DNA of 41,567 nt from an uncultured Lachnospiraceae bacterium (GTDB lineage: Bacteria > Bacillota > Clostridia > Lachnospirales > Lachnospiraceae). The notes under the pieces were generated by a model. It worked only from the letters and a program-made list of their open reading frames with translations. It was not told the DNA's origin and made no database searches. The position numbers and the translations under genes are program-made. Positions 16,783-25,119 of the stretch are shown here, piece by piece (position 1 is the stretch's first letter; the number at the start of each line of letters is the position of its first letter). The stretch lies in assembly GCA_900315735.1 (NCBI GenBank), contig ONAD01000019.1:1-41567 (forward strand), in the 5' to 3' direction.

Positions 16783-18161
16783 CGATAATTTTCCTTCCCT
16801 TTAATCTGCTCTGTGATTTCCTGCACTTTTTCTTCTGTCAGGATAAATTTCTTACGGAATACCAGCACTGCAATCAGTAAGCCGATAATCGGAATTCCTG
16901 CCATCGTCATGCGGAGTCCTAAAAGGGAGCTGCCGGACGCAGCAGCTGCGGCTGCTGTTTCTGCAGTATCATTACTTAAGTGGCAGAGATTTAAGCAGAT
17001 GGAAGCTGCCAGTGCAGCTACTCCGGATGCCAGTTTTACCACAAAGGTCTGCATGGAAAAGATAACGCTCTCATCTCTCCGGTTATTTTTCAGTTCGCCA
17101 TAGTCCACGGTATTTGCAAGAAATACGGTGGTAAGTACCGTCAGCATTCCAAAGGCTGTAAAGATAAAGAATGCCGGAATAAATAATAACAATAAGTTTG
17201 ACATATTTGTCAGTGTCAGTATAAATAATACACCATAACCTGCGATTGCCATAACGAAGCTTACATAAAATACCTTCAAGGCACTTAAGAATTTACGCAG
17301 CAGTGGGAAGAATATCATCATGGAAATAATCTGGATTCCACCACCAAAGGTATTGAATAAAGTATAGCTGTTATACCACGCGTCCCCGCCAAAATCATAT
17401 TTGAAGAAATAAATCAAAAGGTTTGAAGTAATATAAAGAGAGCAGTTAATCAGCACTATCGTAATAACAACGGTCATTGCCTGGTCATTCTGTAACAATG
17501 CTTTAAACATCTGTCCCACCGATGGAGAGTCCACATTTACGGTAGATTTCTCCTTGATGCTCATGCAGGTAATGGTGATAAAGATAACAAATAATATTGC
17601 AAGAATCAGTGCAAACCATTTAAAACCAGCACGCTCATTGCCCTGTCCTAATACGACCACACATTTTACAGTAATAATCGTAACTAATGCGGAACCTACT
17701 CCTGCACAGGAACGGGCAAGGGTAGAAAGCCCCTCTCTTTCTTTTCCACCTTCGGTAAATGCCGGAATCATGGACCAAAATGGAATGTCCATCATGGTAT
17801 AGGTAACGCCCCACAATATATAAGTTACTGCTGCATAGGCAACCAGTCCGCCGCCATCTAATGCAGGTGGTGCAGCAAACATCAGATATAAGATTACTGC
17901 ATTGGTTATGGTTCCAATCAAAAGCCACGGACGGAACTTACCCCAGCGGGTTCTTGTCTTGGCTACGATAATTCCCATAATCGGATCATTAAATGCATCA
18001 AATACTCTTGCTGCCATCAGGATAATTCCCATCGCAATGGCACTGACATTCAAAATATCCTGATAGTAATATAAAATGTAACTTGCAGAAAGCATGTATA
18101 CCATGTCTTTGCCAACTGCACCAAGGCCATATGCCACTTTTTCTTTTGTTGTTAATCTCAT
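16779..18161 (-). CDS. MelB-type sugar:cation symporter (GPH family)
   Basis: A 460-residue glycoside-pentoside-hexuronide symporter with about twelve membrane helices. It shows the family's opening TTKEKVAYGLGAVGKDMVYM, the conserved DAFNDPIMG segment with cation-site acidic residues, and RWGKFRPWLLIG in the first intracellular loop; YGELKNNRRDE comes in the second half. MelB-like proteins take up alpha-galactosides or related sugars with Na+ or H+. The C-terminal helix is followed by a charged tail (LTEEKVQEITEQIKGK). It overlaps both neighbours by four bases, between a glycosyltransferase-like gene and GH36. The substrate is inferred from GH36 and GH2 next door. Confidence 0.92.
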   Translation of the reverse strand: MRLTTKEKVAYGLGAVGKDMVYMLSASYILYYYQDILNVSAIAMGIILMAARVFDAFNDPIMGIIVAKTRTRWGKFRPWLLIGTITNAVILYLMFAAPPALDGGGLVAYAAVTYILWGVTYTMMDIPFWSMIPAFTEGGKEREGLSTLARSCAGVGSALVTIITVKCVVVLGQGNERAGFKWFALILAILFVIFITITCMSIKEKSTVNVDSPSVGQMFKALLQNDQAMTVVITIVLINCSLYITSNLLIYFFKYDFGGDAWYNSYTLFNTFGGGIQIISMMIFFPLLRKFLSALKVFYVSFVMAIAGYGVLFILTLTNMSNLLLLFIPAFFIFTAFGMLTVLTTVFLANTVDYGELKNNRRDESVIFSMQTFVVKLASGVAALAASICLNLCHLSNDTAETAAAAAASGSSLLGLRMTMAGIPIIGLLIAVLVFRKKFILTEEKVQEITEQIKGKENYR

Positions 18162-19642
18162 TGTCCTTCTCCTCCTTTTCGTAAGCCCATTGCCAGTTCC
18201 ACTACCCTGTATGCGCCATCGTAAATCCCCTGTTTCTTATTTTCCATAATTGCTTCACACATATCGGTAAGCAGATGGTCTGAGCTTTGGAATAATTCCA
18301 GCATCTGCAAGGTATGTGGAATATCACGGCATTCCAGGGTACCGTCTCCAATCTCTGCGGAATGGATGGCACCCCACTGTTCATGTCCACCCACTCTTTT
18401 GATAAAGAGCTTTGGCACCGGATAAAATGCCAGCTCGCTAGGCTTTGTCACCAGCATATCGCAGCTTCGCATCAAAAGATTCGTGCAGTACACTGCTTCG
18501 AAAATATTCTTATGGTAGAAGCCATGGACTCCGGTTACTTCCCCATCCAGTGCAGCTTCGGCAAACTGCTTTGTATTCTCCCAGTCATCAAAATGCTCCG
18601 TTGCTGCATTTTTAAGTCCCGGAATTTCCTGTAATAATTCTTCCCAGACATTCCGGTAATCTCCTACATTGACATAAAGTGCTGCCCTGCCTTCCCGGAT
18701 TGCCGGCAGCAGATATCTGATAATAGCTGCAAAAATTTCTCTCTGGGCTCCTGCTCCGCCGATGGTTAATAAGAAACGCATCGGTTTCTTCTCCTGCTTT
18801 CTTTGGATTCTCGCTTCGCAGTCTGCTTCAATATTGCTTACCAGCTCATGGTCAATATAATGTCCCGTGTATATAAGATCTTTTTCCGGCATAGGATTTA
18901 AGACATCTTTTCCCTGCATGCCATTTAAAATCCGATAGCCCTGATACGCATAATGAGTCTGAACTGTATGAAGGCTTCCTTCGGATAAATGCAATGCCAT
19001 CGGCCAGTTATCCGGAATCGCATTGACTACATATTTCATGCCGGCATGTATAGCTGCCTGTGCCGGCCACACATGGGTTGCTACCACCGGAATTTCCTTT
19101 GGTACATTCCGGTAAACCGGAGCCATAAGCTCTGCATTTTTCTGGTCAGAAGCATTATAGGAAAGCTTCCGGAACCATTCATAATTCATTGGCTCCCACA
19201 CCAGTTTATTAAAGAGCTTACTCTTACCGGAAAGTCTAGAACCCAGAGAATACAAATCATTCTGTGCGCCAATGACCTTCGTGCAGGTAGTCCTAGGATA
19301 GGAATTTAAGTCCATCCAGTATGGTGTGTAGCCCATGGATTTTGCTGCGGATGCAATTGCCATGGAAATCCGGTAATGTCCAAATCCCATACGGATATTT
19401 CCTACAATGATTCCCTTCTCTTTGTCAAATTCCAGTTTCGAAGCCTCTTTCTGCTCCGGCAGCAGCACATCCACAACACCAAGGGAATCTCCGATATGTG
19501 CATTTTCTTTTAACACCACCGGATAATCCACCTTGCTGTCATCCCCGAATTTCTTTTGAAACTTCTTCTTACTCTTTACCGCTTTCCGGTACACCTTCTG
19601 CGGCATTTTGTTTCCGAAGATTTCCCTTGATTTCTCCTTCAT
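18158..19642 (-). CDS. GT-B-fold glycosyltransferase-like protein (MGDG synthase/MurG-like) in a galactoside operon
   Basis: A 494-residue protein of unclear function. After a basic N-terminus of about 80 residues comes IIVGNIRMGFGHYRISMAIA, equivalent to the Gly-rich donor loop GxGH of MGDG-synthase/UgtP proteins. The second half has RFLLTIGGAGAQREIF and DMLVTKPSELAFY, the positions of the UDP-sugar-binding segments in GT28-type enzymes. There is no signal peptide or membrane span. Compared with UgtP the usual KPGG is altered to KPSE and the N-terminus is longer. It overlaps the symporter by four bases and follows GH2 by 27, so it is firmly within the sugar operon. A catabolic operon with a GT-B protein is unusual. 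It could transfer, or act as a phosphorylase-like enzyme on, galactosyl groups; this is unproved. Confidence 0.7.
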   Translation of the reverse strand: MKEKSREIFGNKMPQKVYRKAVKSKKKFQKKFGDDSKVDYPVVLKENAHIGDSLGVVDVLLPEQKEASKLEFDKEKGIIVGNIRMGFGHYRISMAIASAAKSMGYTPYWMDLNSYPRTTCTKVIGAQNDLYSLGSRLSGKSKLFNKLVWEPMNYEWFRKLSYNASDQKNAELMAPVYRNVPKEIPVVATHVWPAQAAIHAGMKYVVNAIPDNWPMALHLSEGSLHTVQTHYAYQGYRILNGMQGKDVLNPMPEKDLIYTGHYIDHELVSNIEADCEARIQRKQEKKPMRFLLTIGGAGAQREIFAAIIRYLLPAIREGRAALYVNVGDYRNVWEELLQEIPGLKNAATEHFDDWENTKQFAEAALDGEVTGVHGFYHKNIFEAVYCTNLLMRSCDMLVTKPSELAFYPVPKLFIKRVGGHEQWGAIHSAEIGDGTLECRDIPHTLQMLELFQSSDHLLTDMCEAIMENKKQGIYDGAYRVVELAMGLRKGGEGQ

Positions 19643-19669
19643 AGATACCCTCCTTATCGTTATACTCCC

Positions 19670-22078
19670 TTATTCTATTTCAAATGTAATTTCTCTGGTT
19701 CCTGCCTGGTGGCTGCTTATCATAAGTTTTCCGCTTCCGGTCTTTCCTATGGTCTTTACATAAGTGCCACCCATACCGCCCTGCAGGCTGATGATGTCCG
19801 GTCCGATGAGTTCTAATGCTCCCTCACATTTTAGCTGTACTGGCTCCTGAAAATATGGCAACAGATTTCCATTTTCATCCACTGCCTGTATTCTTACCGC
19901 AGCCACATCATAGGTATGTGTTTCTTTTAATTTCTGACTGCTGACCGTAATCTGATACTGCACCTTCTGTACTGGCTCCCTTACTAAAGTTTTGACCACC
20001 TTACCATCCTTTATGGCTTCTAACTTATATACCATGGATTGTCCGCCCCAGTCCCCGACATACTTGTTATAAAGTGCAACCGCATCCTCCATCTTCATAT
20101 GATAAAAAAGCATCAGTTTTGCTGCCAGATAATATGCTCTTTTCGGCAGATGATTCATGCCATAGCGTGCCGCCAGATTCAAAACTTCTTTTACCATTGC
20201 AGCCTGTTTCGGTGCGAAATCCTCTCCCTCTTCGATGGCATTTCCAATGTAATCATCAATTGGAACCGGACCATGTTTCAGATTCTTATATGGAGAATCC
20301 GTTTTCTTATATTCCTTGGTAAACCGGTCATTTTTGTACATTTTAACACTGTCTGCATTGGTAAAAATATAAGTCTCGCCCCGGTTGCAGGCTGGATGTT
20401 CTCCAATATCCATCGTTGAACTTAAAGCTAATACCGGTCTTTCTTCCTGCTGGCAGGCATACACATCTGCCGCCATTTTCGGATTACGGAACATGTCTAA
20501 GACTCCGTGATAGCAAATTCTGTCTCCACTACCGAAATCTTTATGTGTATTATAATCTGCCATACACCATCCGAAGCTTCCGGCAATGTCCTCTTCTCCT
20601 GCTACTGCATCCAGCACACTGGCGTGGCGGAGTGCATGCCACATACGATGTTCTTCCCAGTCGAAGGATTTGGTGGAATACATATGTCCGTTATATTCCG
20701 TGATAAGATACGGTTTTTCTATATCGGATGTCACATTCTTCTTATGCTCACAGCCTTTGTTCAGACCATTGTGTACAAAATCATTATAGGTATATACATC
20801 CTCCAAAAGACTGCTCTTTTTATGTGCCCGCACGCCACCAGTCTGTCTGGTATCATCTAACTTATGTGCTATTGCATTGGTGCGGCGGTAAAATTCATCG
20901 TCATCCTGCGATTCATTAATCCGCACTCCCCAGAGAATAATGGATGGATGGTTGCGGTACTGTATCACCATGTCTTTTACATTTTCCACAGCCTGCGCTT
21001 TCCATGCTTCATCGCCGATATGCTGCCAGCCAGGAATCTCGGTAAATACCATAAGCCCCAGCTCATCGCACCGGTTTATAAATTCCTGGGACTGCGGATA
21101 ATGGGATGTCCGCACTGCATTCAGCCCTAACTCTTTCTTTAATACTTCCGCATCCATCCTCTGTATGGAAGCCGGCATGGCATAACCCACATAAGGATAA
21201 CTCTGGTGACGGTTTAGTCCCCGAATTCGAAGCTTATGCCCATTTAAGTAAAAGCCATCTTTTTGGAATACTGCCTGACGAAAGCCCACCGTTGTTACAA
21301 CCTCATCGATTATATTATTTCCGGTTACAAGCTGGGTCTTTACTTCATATAACGCCGGATTCTCTACCTCCCATAGGGATACGATTCCTGCCGGAAATGC
21401 AAGTGTTTTCTTTCCCTCCTGCGTAGGAATTTCAGCAAGCGTTTCCTCTCCAGCCAGACGGTATTCCTCTTCACCTTTTTTCCGGATGTTCTGCCGTAAC
21501 AACAGGTTTTCTTTGTTTCCTGCCAGCGTGATTTCCGATAGCAGTGTTCCCTTCTTCGTTTCCAGCTCCACCTGTGGTTTTAAAAATACATCTGCAAGAT
21601 AGCTTTCCTCATTTATCTCAAGGTACACATCCCGGTAAATTCCACCGTAAGTCATATAATCAATGACAAATCCAAAGGGCGGAACATTCAGATTCTCATT
21701 GCTGTCTACCCGCACTGCAATGATATTATCTTCCCCATAATAAAGCAGTGCTGAAATATCAATGGTAAATGCCGTATATCCGCAATGGTGTGCGCCTGCT
21801 TTCTTTCCATTTACATAGACTTCACTGTCATGGGCAACTCCTTCAAAGGTCAGCCGCACTACTTTTCCTTCCCACTCTTTCTTCGCCAAAAGGTGTCTGC
21901 GGTAGCCGCTTACCATCTGATAGGCATGTTCATCAAAATAGTGAAAAGGCAGTTCCTTTACCGTATGGGGAATCCGCACGCTCTGCATCGCTGCTTCGTC
22001 ATATTCTGCGTTACTTTGTGCTGCTTCCCATTTCTCACTGAAATACCAGTCATTGTCCAAATAGTATTTTTCTCTCAT
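19670..22078 (-). CDS. Glycoside hydrolase family 2 (beta-galactosidase-like)
   Basis: A GH2 enzyme of 802 residues. It has the sugar-binding jelly roll (1-180), Ig-like domain (about 185-270) and TIM barrel (about 272-560). The acid/base is E389 in LWGVRINES (the family NE pair) and the nucleophile is E461 in LITEYNG. A C-terminal region of the type common in Bacteroides and clostridial GH2 proteins follows. It contains an extra helical segment (about 606-676: EEGEDFAPKQAAMVKEVLNL and beyond) that splits the beta domain beginning IFTNADSVKMYKN. No signal peptide, so it acts in the cytoplasm. Beta-galactosidase is the likeliest activity given the GH36 and MelB partners, but beta-glucuronidase or other activity is possible. 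Confidence 0.88.
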   Translation of the reverse strand: MREKYYLDNDWYFSEKWEAAQSNAEYDEAAMQSVRIPHTVKELPFHYFDEHAYQMVSGYRRHLLAKKEWEGKVVRLTFEGVAHDSEVYVNGKKAGAHHCGYTAFTIDISALLYYGEDNIIAVRVDSNENLNVPPFGFVIDYMTYGGIYRDVYLEINEESYLADVFLKPQVELETKKGTLLSEITLAGNKENLLLRQNIRKKGEEEYRLAGEETLAEIPTQEGKKTLAFPAGIVSLWEVENPALYEVKTQLVTGNNIIDEVVTTVGFRQAVFQKDGFYLNGHKLRIRGLNRHQSYPYVGYAMPASIQRMDAEVLKKELGLNAVRTSHYPQSQEFINRCDELGLMVFTEIPGWQHIGDEAWKAQAVENVKDMVIQYRNHPSIILWGVRINESQDDDEFYRRTNAIAHKLDDTRQTGGVRAHKKSSLLEDVYTYNDFVHNGLNKGCEHKKNVTSDIEKPYLITEYNGHMYSTKSFDWEEHRMWHALRHASVLDAVAGEEDIAGSFGWCMADYNTHKDFGSGDRICYHGVLDMFRNPKMAADVYACQQEERPVLALSSTMDIGEHPACNRGETYIFTNADSVKMYKNDRFTKEYKKTDSPYKNLKHGPVPIDDYIGNAIEEGEDFAPKQAAMVKEVLNLAARYGMNHLPKRAYYLAAKLMLFYHMKMEDAVALYNKYVGDWGGQSMVYKLEAIKDGKVVKTLVREPVQKVQYQITVSSQKLKETHTYDVAAVRIQAVDENGNLLPYFQEPVQLKCEGALELIGPDIISLQGGMGGTYVKTIGKTGSGKLMISSHQAGTREITFEIE

Positions 22079-22138
22079 ACCTTTTCCTCGCTCTTTCTAC
22101 TGGTGTATTTCTATTCATGCATCTCTATTCGCACATAT

Positions 22139-22702
22139 CTATTGCCTCGTGATAATTCCATCCACCAGAATATTCACTACTTCCTCTAACGCCTCACCAT
22201 AGGAAAGTTTGCTCTGAATCAGGATGTCTCTCTGGAAGAACTGCTCTAAGGAGGCTTCCAGCATCATCTTTAAAACAGGTATGTTGATGCGGCGGATTAC
22301 GCCTTCCTCCATGCCTTGTTCCAATAACGCAATGGTGGTCTCCCAGCCGGTCTCTAACCGAAGTTCCACCTGATGATAGATTTCCGGAAATTTATCTTTT
22401 AATAAATACATCTGCCGGAAATCAATTTCCTTATAACTCTCCGGCATTACCCCTAAGATTTTCCGTATTTTTTCTAAAGTGCCAAGGCTTTCATCTGCCA
22501 TAACTTCCCGTTCACTTTCCTTGATGCAGTCAAACAGATAATCCACCATGGCAAGAAATAACGCCTCTTTATCTGCAAATACCTGATAAATCGTTTTCTT
22601 GCTGATACCAAGAATGTGGGCGATATCATCCATGGTAAATTTCAATCCCCTCTGGTTAAATGCCTGCATCGTGCCCTGCAATATTTTCTCTCTCAATTCC
22701 AT
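22139..22702 (-). CDS. TetR-family transcriptional regulator of the galactoside operon
   Basis: A TetR/AcrR repressor of 187 residues. The N-terminal helix-turn-helix has the standard form (REKILQGTMQAFNQRG, FTMDDIAHILGISKKTIYQV, FADKEALFLAMVDYL); the remaining helices form the ligand and dimer domain. The ATG at 22702 is chosen over the GTG at 22708, because AGGGG is correctly spaced only for the ATG. It is the first gene of the run tetR-GH2-GT-symporter-GH36. No clear second promoter lies in the 60 bases before GH2. Two GGAAACC-N14-AGTTTC repeats flank its promoter, so it likely represses itself and the whole operon. Confidence 0.92.
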   Translation of the reverse strand: MELREKILQGTMQAFNQRGLKFTMDDIAHILGISKKTIYQVFADKEALFLAMVDYLFDCIKESEREVMADESLGTLEKIRKILGVMPESYKEIDFRQMYLLKDKFPEIYHQVELRLETGWETTIALLEQGMEEGVIRRINIPVLKMMLEASLEQFFQRDILIQSKLSYGEALEEVVNILVDGIITRQ

Positions 22703-22724
22703 GTTCACTACCCCTGTTCTCTGT

Positions 22725-22752
22725 GGAAACTACTTTTTGTTTTTCGGTTTCC
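22725..22752. promoter_or_regulatory. Operator-like inverted repeat 1 (downstream of the tetR promoter)
   Basis: A 28-bp dyad, GGAAACT-N14-GGTTTCC on the plus strand, covering the probable transcription start. It begins three bases after the -10 hexamer in the direction of tetR transcription. Half-site spacing is identical to the second repeat at 22784-22811. Confidence 0.7.
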
Positions 22753-22755
22753 TTA

Positions 22756-22784
22756 ATTGTAACACCTTGGGATTTCCGCTACAA
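22756..22784 (-). promoter_or_regulatory. Promoter of tetR and the galactoside operon
   Basis: On the minus strand TTGTAG (plus 22779-22784) and TACAAT (plus 22756-22761) have a 17-base spacer. The promoter lies exactly between two matching inverted repeats. Confidence 0.75.
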
Positions 22785-22811
22785 GAAACTGAATTACCAA
22801 AATTGGTTTCC
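22784..22811. promoter_or_regulatory. Operator-like inverted repeat 2 (overlapping the -35)
   Basis: A 28-bp dyad, AGAAACT-N14-GGTTTCC on the plus strand. It has the same half-site spacing as the first repeat and touches the -35 hexamer from the upstream side. Confidence 0.65.
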
Positions 22812-22879
22812 TGAATTTGTGGATTTTGACGAGAAGGGGATTTCAATGATGCCAAATGTTCTTCGGAAGTTTTTTGTGC

Positions 22880-22929
22880 AAAAAAAGCAGACATAAATCA
22901 CCACCTTAAATGGTAATAAATGTCTGCTT
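22880..22929 (-). terminator. Terminator of the NCS2 permease gene
   Basis: On the minus strand AAGCAGACAT pairs perfectly with ATGTCTGCTT (plus 22885-22894 and 22920-22929), with a further inner ACCA/TGGT pairing, and a run of T follows (A on the plus strand at 22880-22886). It lies about 30 bases after the permease stop. Confidence 0.88.
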
Positions 22930-22958
22930 CAAATTGTTTTATTTAATTTAATCTCCTC

Positions 22959-24317
22959 TTACAGGAAGATATACTTACAAATGAATAATACTGCAAGAAT
23001 ATACATCAGCGGAGTAATCTTCTTAGCTTTACCACAGATTAAGTTGATGATAACGTAAGAGATAACACCGATTGCGATACCTTCTGCAATGCTGTACATA
23101 AGAGGCATAGCGATTAAGCAAAGGTATGCAGGAGCTGCTTCTGTAACATCGTTGAAGTCAATCTTAACGATTGCAGATACCATAAGGAATCCAACGAAGA
23201 TTAATGCAGGAGCGGTAGCAAATCCTGGGATTGCTGTAAAAATTGGTGCAAAGAAGATTGCAATCAGGAACATGAATCCGGTTACAACAGATGCAAAACC
23301 GGTTCTGGCACCTGCACCTACACCAGCAGAACTCTCTACGAAAGTTGTGGTTGTAGAAGTACCAAGAACAGCACCAGCGGATGTTGCGATAGCGTCAGCT
23401 AATAATGCATTTTTAACTCTTGGAAGCTTTCCTTCTTTGTCTAACATACCAGCTTTATCAGAAACACCGATTAAGGTTCCGATGGTATCAAACATATCTA
23501 CAAATAAGAAGGATAATAATACTACGATAAAGTTAACAATACCTACACCGGTAAAGTCAGCTTTGAAACACTGTCCAAAGGTTTCTCCGATTTTGGTGAA
23601 GTCTGTCATTGCAAATGTAGGATATAAAGAATAGAATCCAGCTTCTGCATCAATCTGATAGATACCTGCTGCCTGGCAGATCATACCAAGAATCCATGTA
23701 GCAAGGATTCCGATAAGGATAGAACCTTTTACATTCTTTACATATAAGATAATGGTAAGAAGTAAACCAATCAGTGCAAGTAAAGCACAGATTCCTTCTG
23801 TATGCCAGTTCTCTGTAAATTTAACATAAGATAATAAAGTAGAGCTGTTGTCAACAACAATGTGAGCACCCTGTAAACCGATGAAAGCGATAAACAGACC
23901 AATACCGGCACTTACACCTTTTTTCAGTGTAGCAGGAATGGCATTGAAAATTGCCTCACGTACATTAGTCAGTGAAAGTACGATAAAGATGATACCTTCA
24001 ATGAACACTGCCATTAAAGCGACTCTCCAGTCATAACCCATATTTCCACATACTGTAAATGCGAAATATGCATTCAATCCCATACCAGGAGCTAATGCAA
24101 ATGGATAATTAGCCATCAAAGCCATTGCAAGTGTTCCGATAAAGGATGCAAGACAGGTTGCAATCAAAACTGCAGTAGGATCCATACCAGCAGCAGATAA
24201 CAGGTTCGGGTTAACTGCCAGGATGTAAGCCATTGTCATAAATGTGGTAAGACCTGCAATTACTTCTGTCTTGACGTTAGTGTTGTTCTCTTTGAATTTG
24301 AACATTTTCTCTAACAT
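22959..24317 (-). CDS. NCS2-family purine permease (AzgA/PbuG-like)
   Basis: A 452-residue purine base permease. It shows the AzgA-group landmarks TEVIAGLTTFMTMAYILAVNP near the N-terminus, ALAPGMGLNAYFAFTV (about 73-88), the GVSAGIGLFIAFIGLQ segment, and GTSTTTTFVESSAGVGAGAR, the Gln/Glu-region signature of this branch. There are about 12-14 membrane helices. It probably takes up hypoxanthine, guanine or adenine by proton symport. The gene lies 79 bases after apt on the same strand, and the two together form a purine salvage unit. No purine riboswitch was seen ahead of either gene. Confidence 0.92.
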   Translation of the reverse strand: MLEKMFKFKENNTNVKTEVIAGLTTFMTMAYILAVNPNLLSAAGMDPTAVLIATCLASFIGTLAMALMANYPFALAPGMGLNAYFAFTVCGNMGYDWRVALMAVFIEGIIFIVLSLTNVREAIFNAIPATLKKGVSAGIGLFIAFIGLQGAHIVVDNSSTLLSYVKFTENWHTEGICALLALIGLLLTIILYVKNVKGSILIGILATWILGMICQAAGIYQIDAEAGFYSLYPTFAMTDFTKIGETFGQCFKADFTGVGIVNFIVVLLSFLFVDMFDTIGTLIGVSDKAGMLDKEGKLPRVKNALLADAIATSAGAVLGTSTTTTFVESSAGVGAGARTGFASVVTGFMFLIAIFFAPIFTAIPGFATAPALIFVGFLMVSAIVKIDFNDVTEAAPAYLCLIAMPLMYSIAEGIAIGVISYVIINLICGKAKKITPLMYILAVLFICKYIFL

Positions 24318-24396
24318 TTTTCTTCCTCCAAATTGTTTTTTATACCTAAAGCCAGCCTCTCTGGCAATAAGTCATGTTAAACTTCTCTTCTGTAAA

Positions 24397-24921
24397 TTAT
24401 TTTCCTTCATATGTAATTACAGAAGCAACATCATAATCCTTCAAACGCTCTCTTCCCTTTAATCCAGCCAGTTCCATTAAGAAAATGACCTTAACTACTT
24501 CACCGCCGAGCTGCTCTACTAATTTGATTGCAGCTTCAATAGTTCCGCCGGTTGCGATTAAGTCATCTACTAAAACAACCTTCTGTCCCGGTTTGATGGA
24601 ATCCTTGTGCATCTCAATAGTAGCCTGTCCATACTCTAAATCATAGGACTGGGAAATGGTCTCACATGGCAATTTTCCTTTTTTACGAACCGGTACGAAC
24701 GGTTTGTGCATTTCATAAGCAATTGGTACTCCGAAAATGAATCCTCTGGATTCTGTACCTGCAACCACATCATAGTCCACGCCATCTAAAAGCTTGATCA
24801 TGGAATCAATGGCAAGCTGAAGTCCGTCTGCATCCTGCAATACGGAAGTAATATCTCTGAAAATAATTCCCGGCTCTGGAAAATCCGGTATACTTCTTAC
24901 ATATTCTTCTATTTTTTTCAT
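24397..24921 (-). CDS. apt: Adenine phosphoribosyltransferase
   Basis: A 174-residue Apt converting adenine and PRPP to AMP. The family opening SIPDFPEPGIIFRDIT is present, with ESRGFIFGVPIA, the KKGKLP flexible loop region, and the PRPP-binding motif VVLVDDLIATGGT (about 115-127). Length is normal. A promoter with 17-bp spacing lies 53 bases upstream. The downstream neighbour on the same strand is a purine permease, consistent with salvage of imported bases. Confidence 0.97.
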   Translation of the reverse strand: MKKIEEYVRSIPDFPEPGIIFRDITSVLQDADGLQLAIDSMIKLLDGVDYDVVAGTESRGFIFGVPIAYEMHKPFVPVRKKGKLPCETISQSYDLEYGQATIEMHKDSIKPGQKVVLVDDLIATGGTIEAAIKLVEQLGGEVVKVIFLMELAGLKGRERLKDYDVASVITYEGK

Positions 24922-24973
24922 CTTAATACCCTTCTTTCTATTTACTGCCCTCTGTTTTAAAAAACACCTTTTT

Positions 24974-25002
24974 ATTATAAATTTATACCGTCAGAAATAC
25001 AA
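24974..25002 (-). promoter_or_regulatory. Promoter of apt
   Basis: On the minus strand TTGTAT (plus 24997-25002) and TATAAT (plus 24974-24979) are separated by 17 bases. Confidence 0.75.
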
Positions 25003-25052
25003 GCAATTTTTTATAAAATGTTAAGTTTTTCGTTACATTTTTTTATGGAAAG

Positions 25053-25081
25053 TTGCTATTTTATTGCAAATATATTAAGAT
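25053..25081 (+). promoter_or_regulatory. Promoter of the UgtP-like glycosyltransferase gene
   Basis: TTGCTA (25053-25058) and TAAGAT (25076-25081) are 17 bases apart, 38 bases ahead of the GTG start. The promoter diverges from that of apt. Confidence 0.6.
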
Positions 25082-25119
25082 GTTCTATACGAAAGAAAAG
25101 TTCGGAAAGGGGATTTTTT

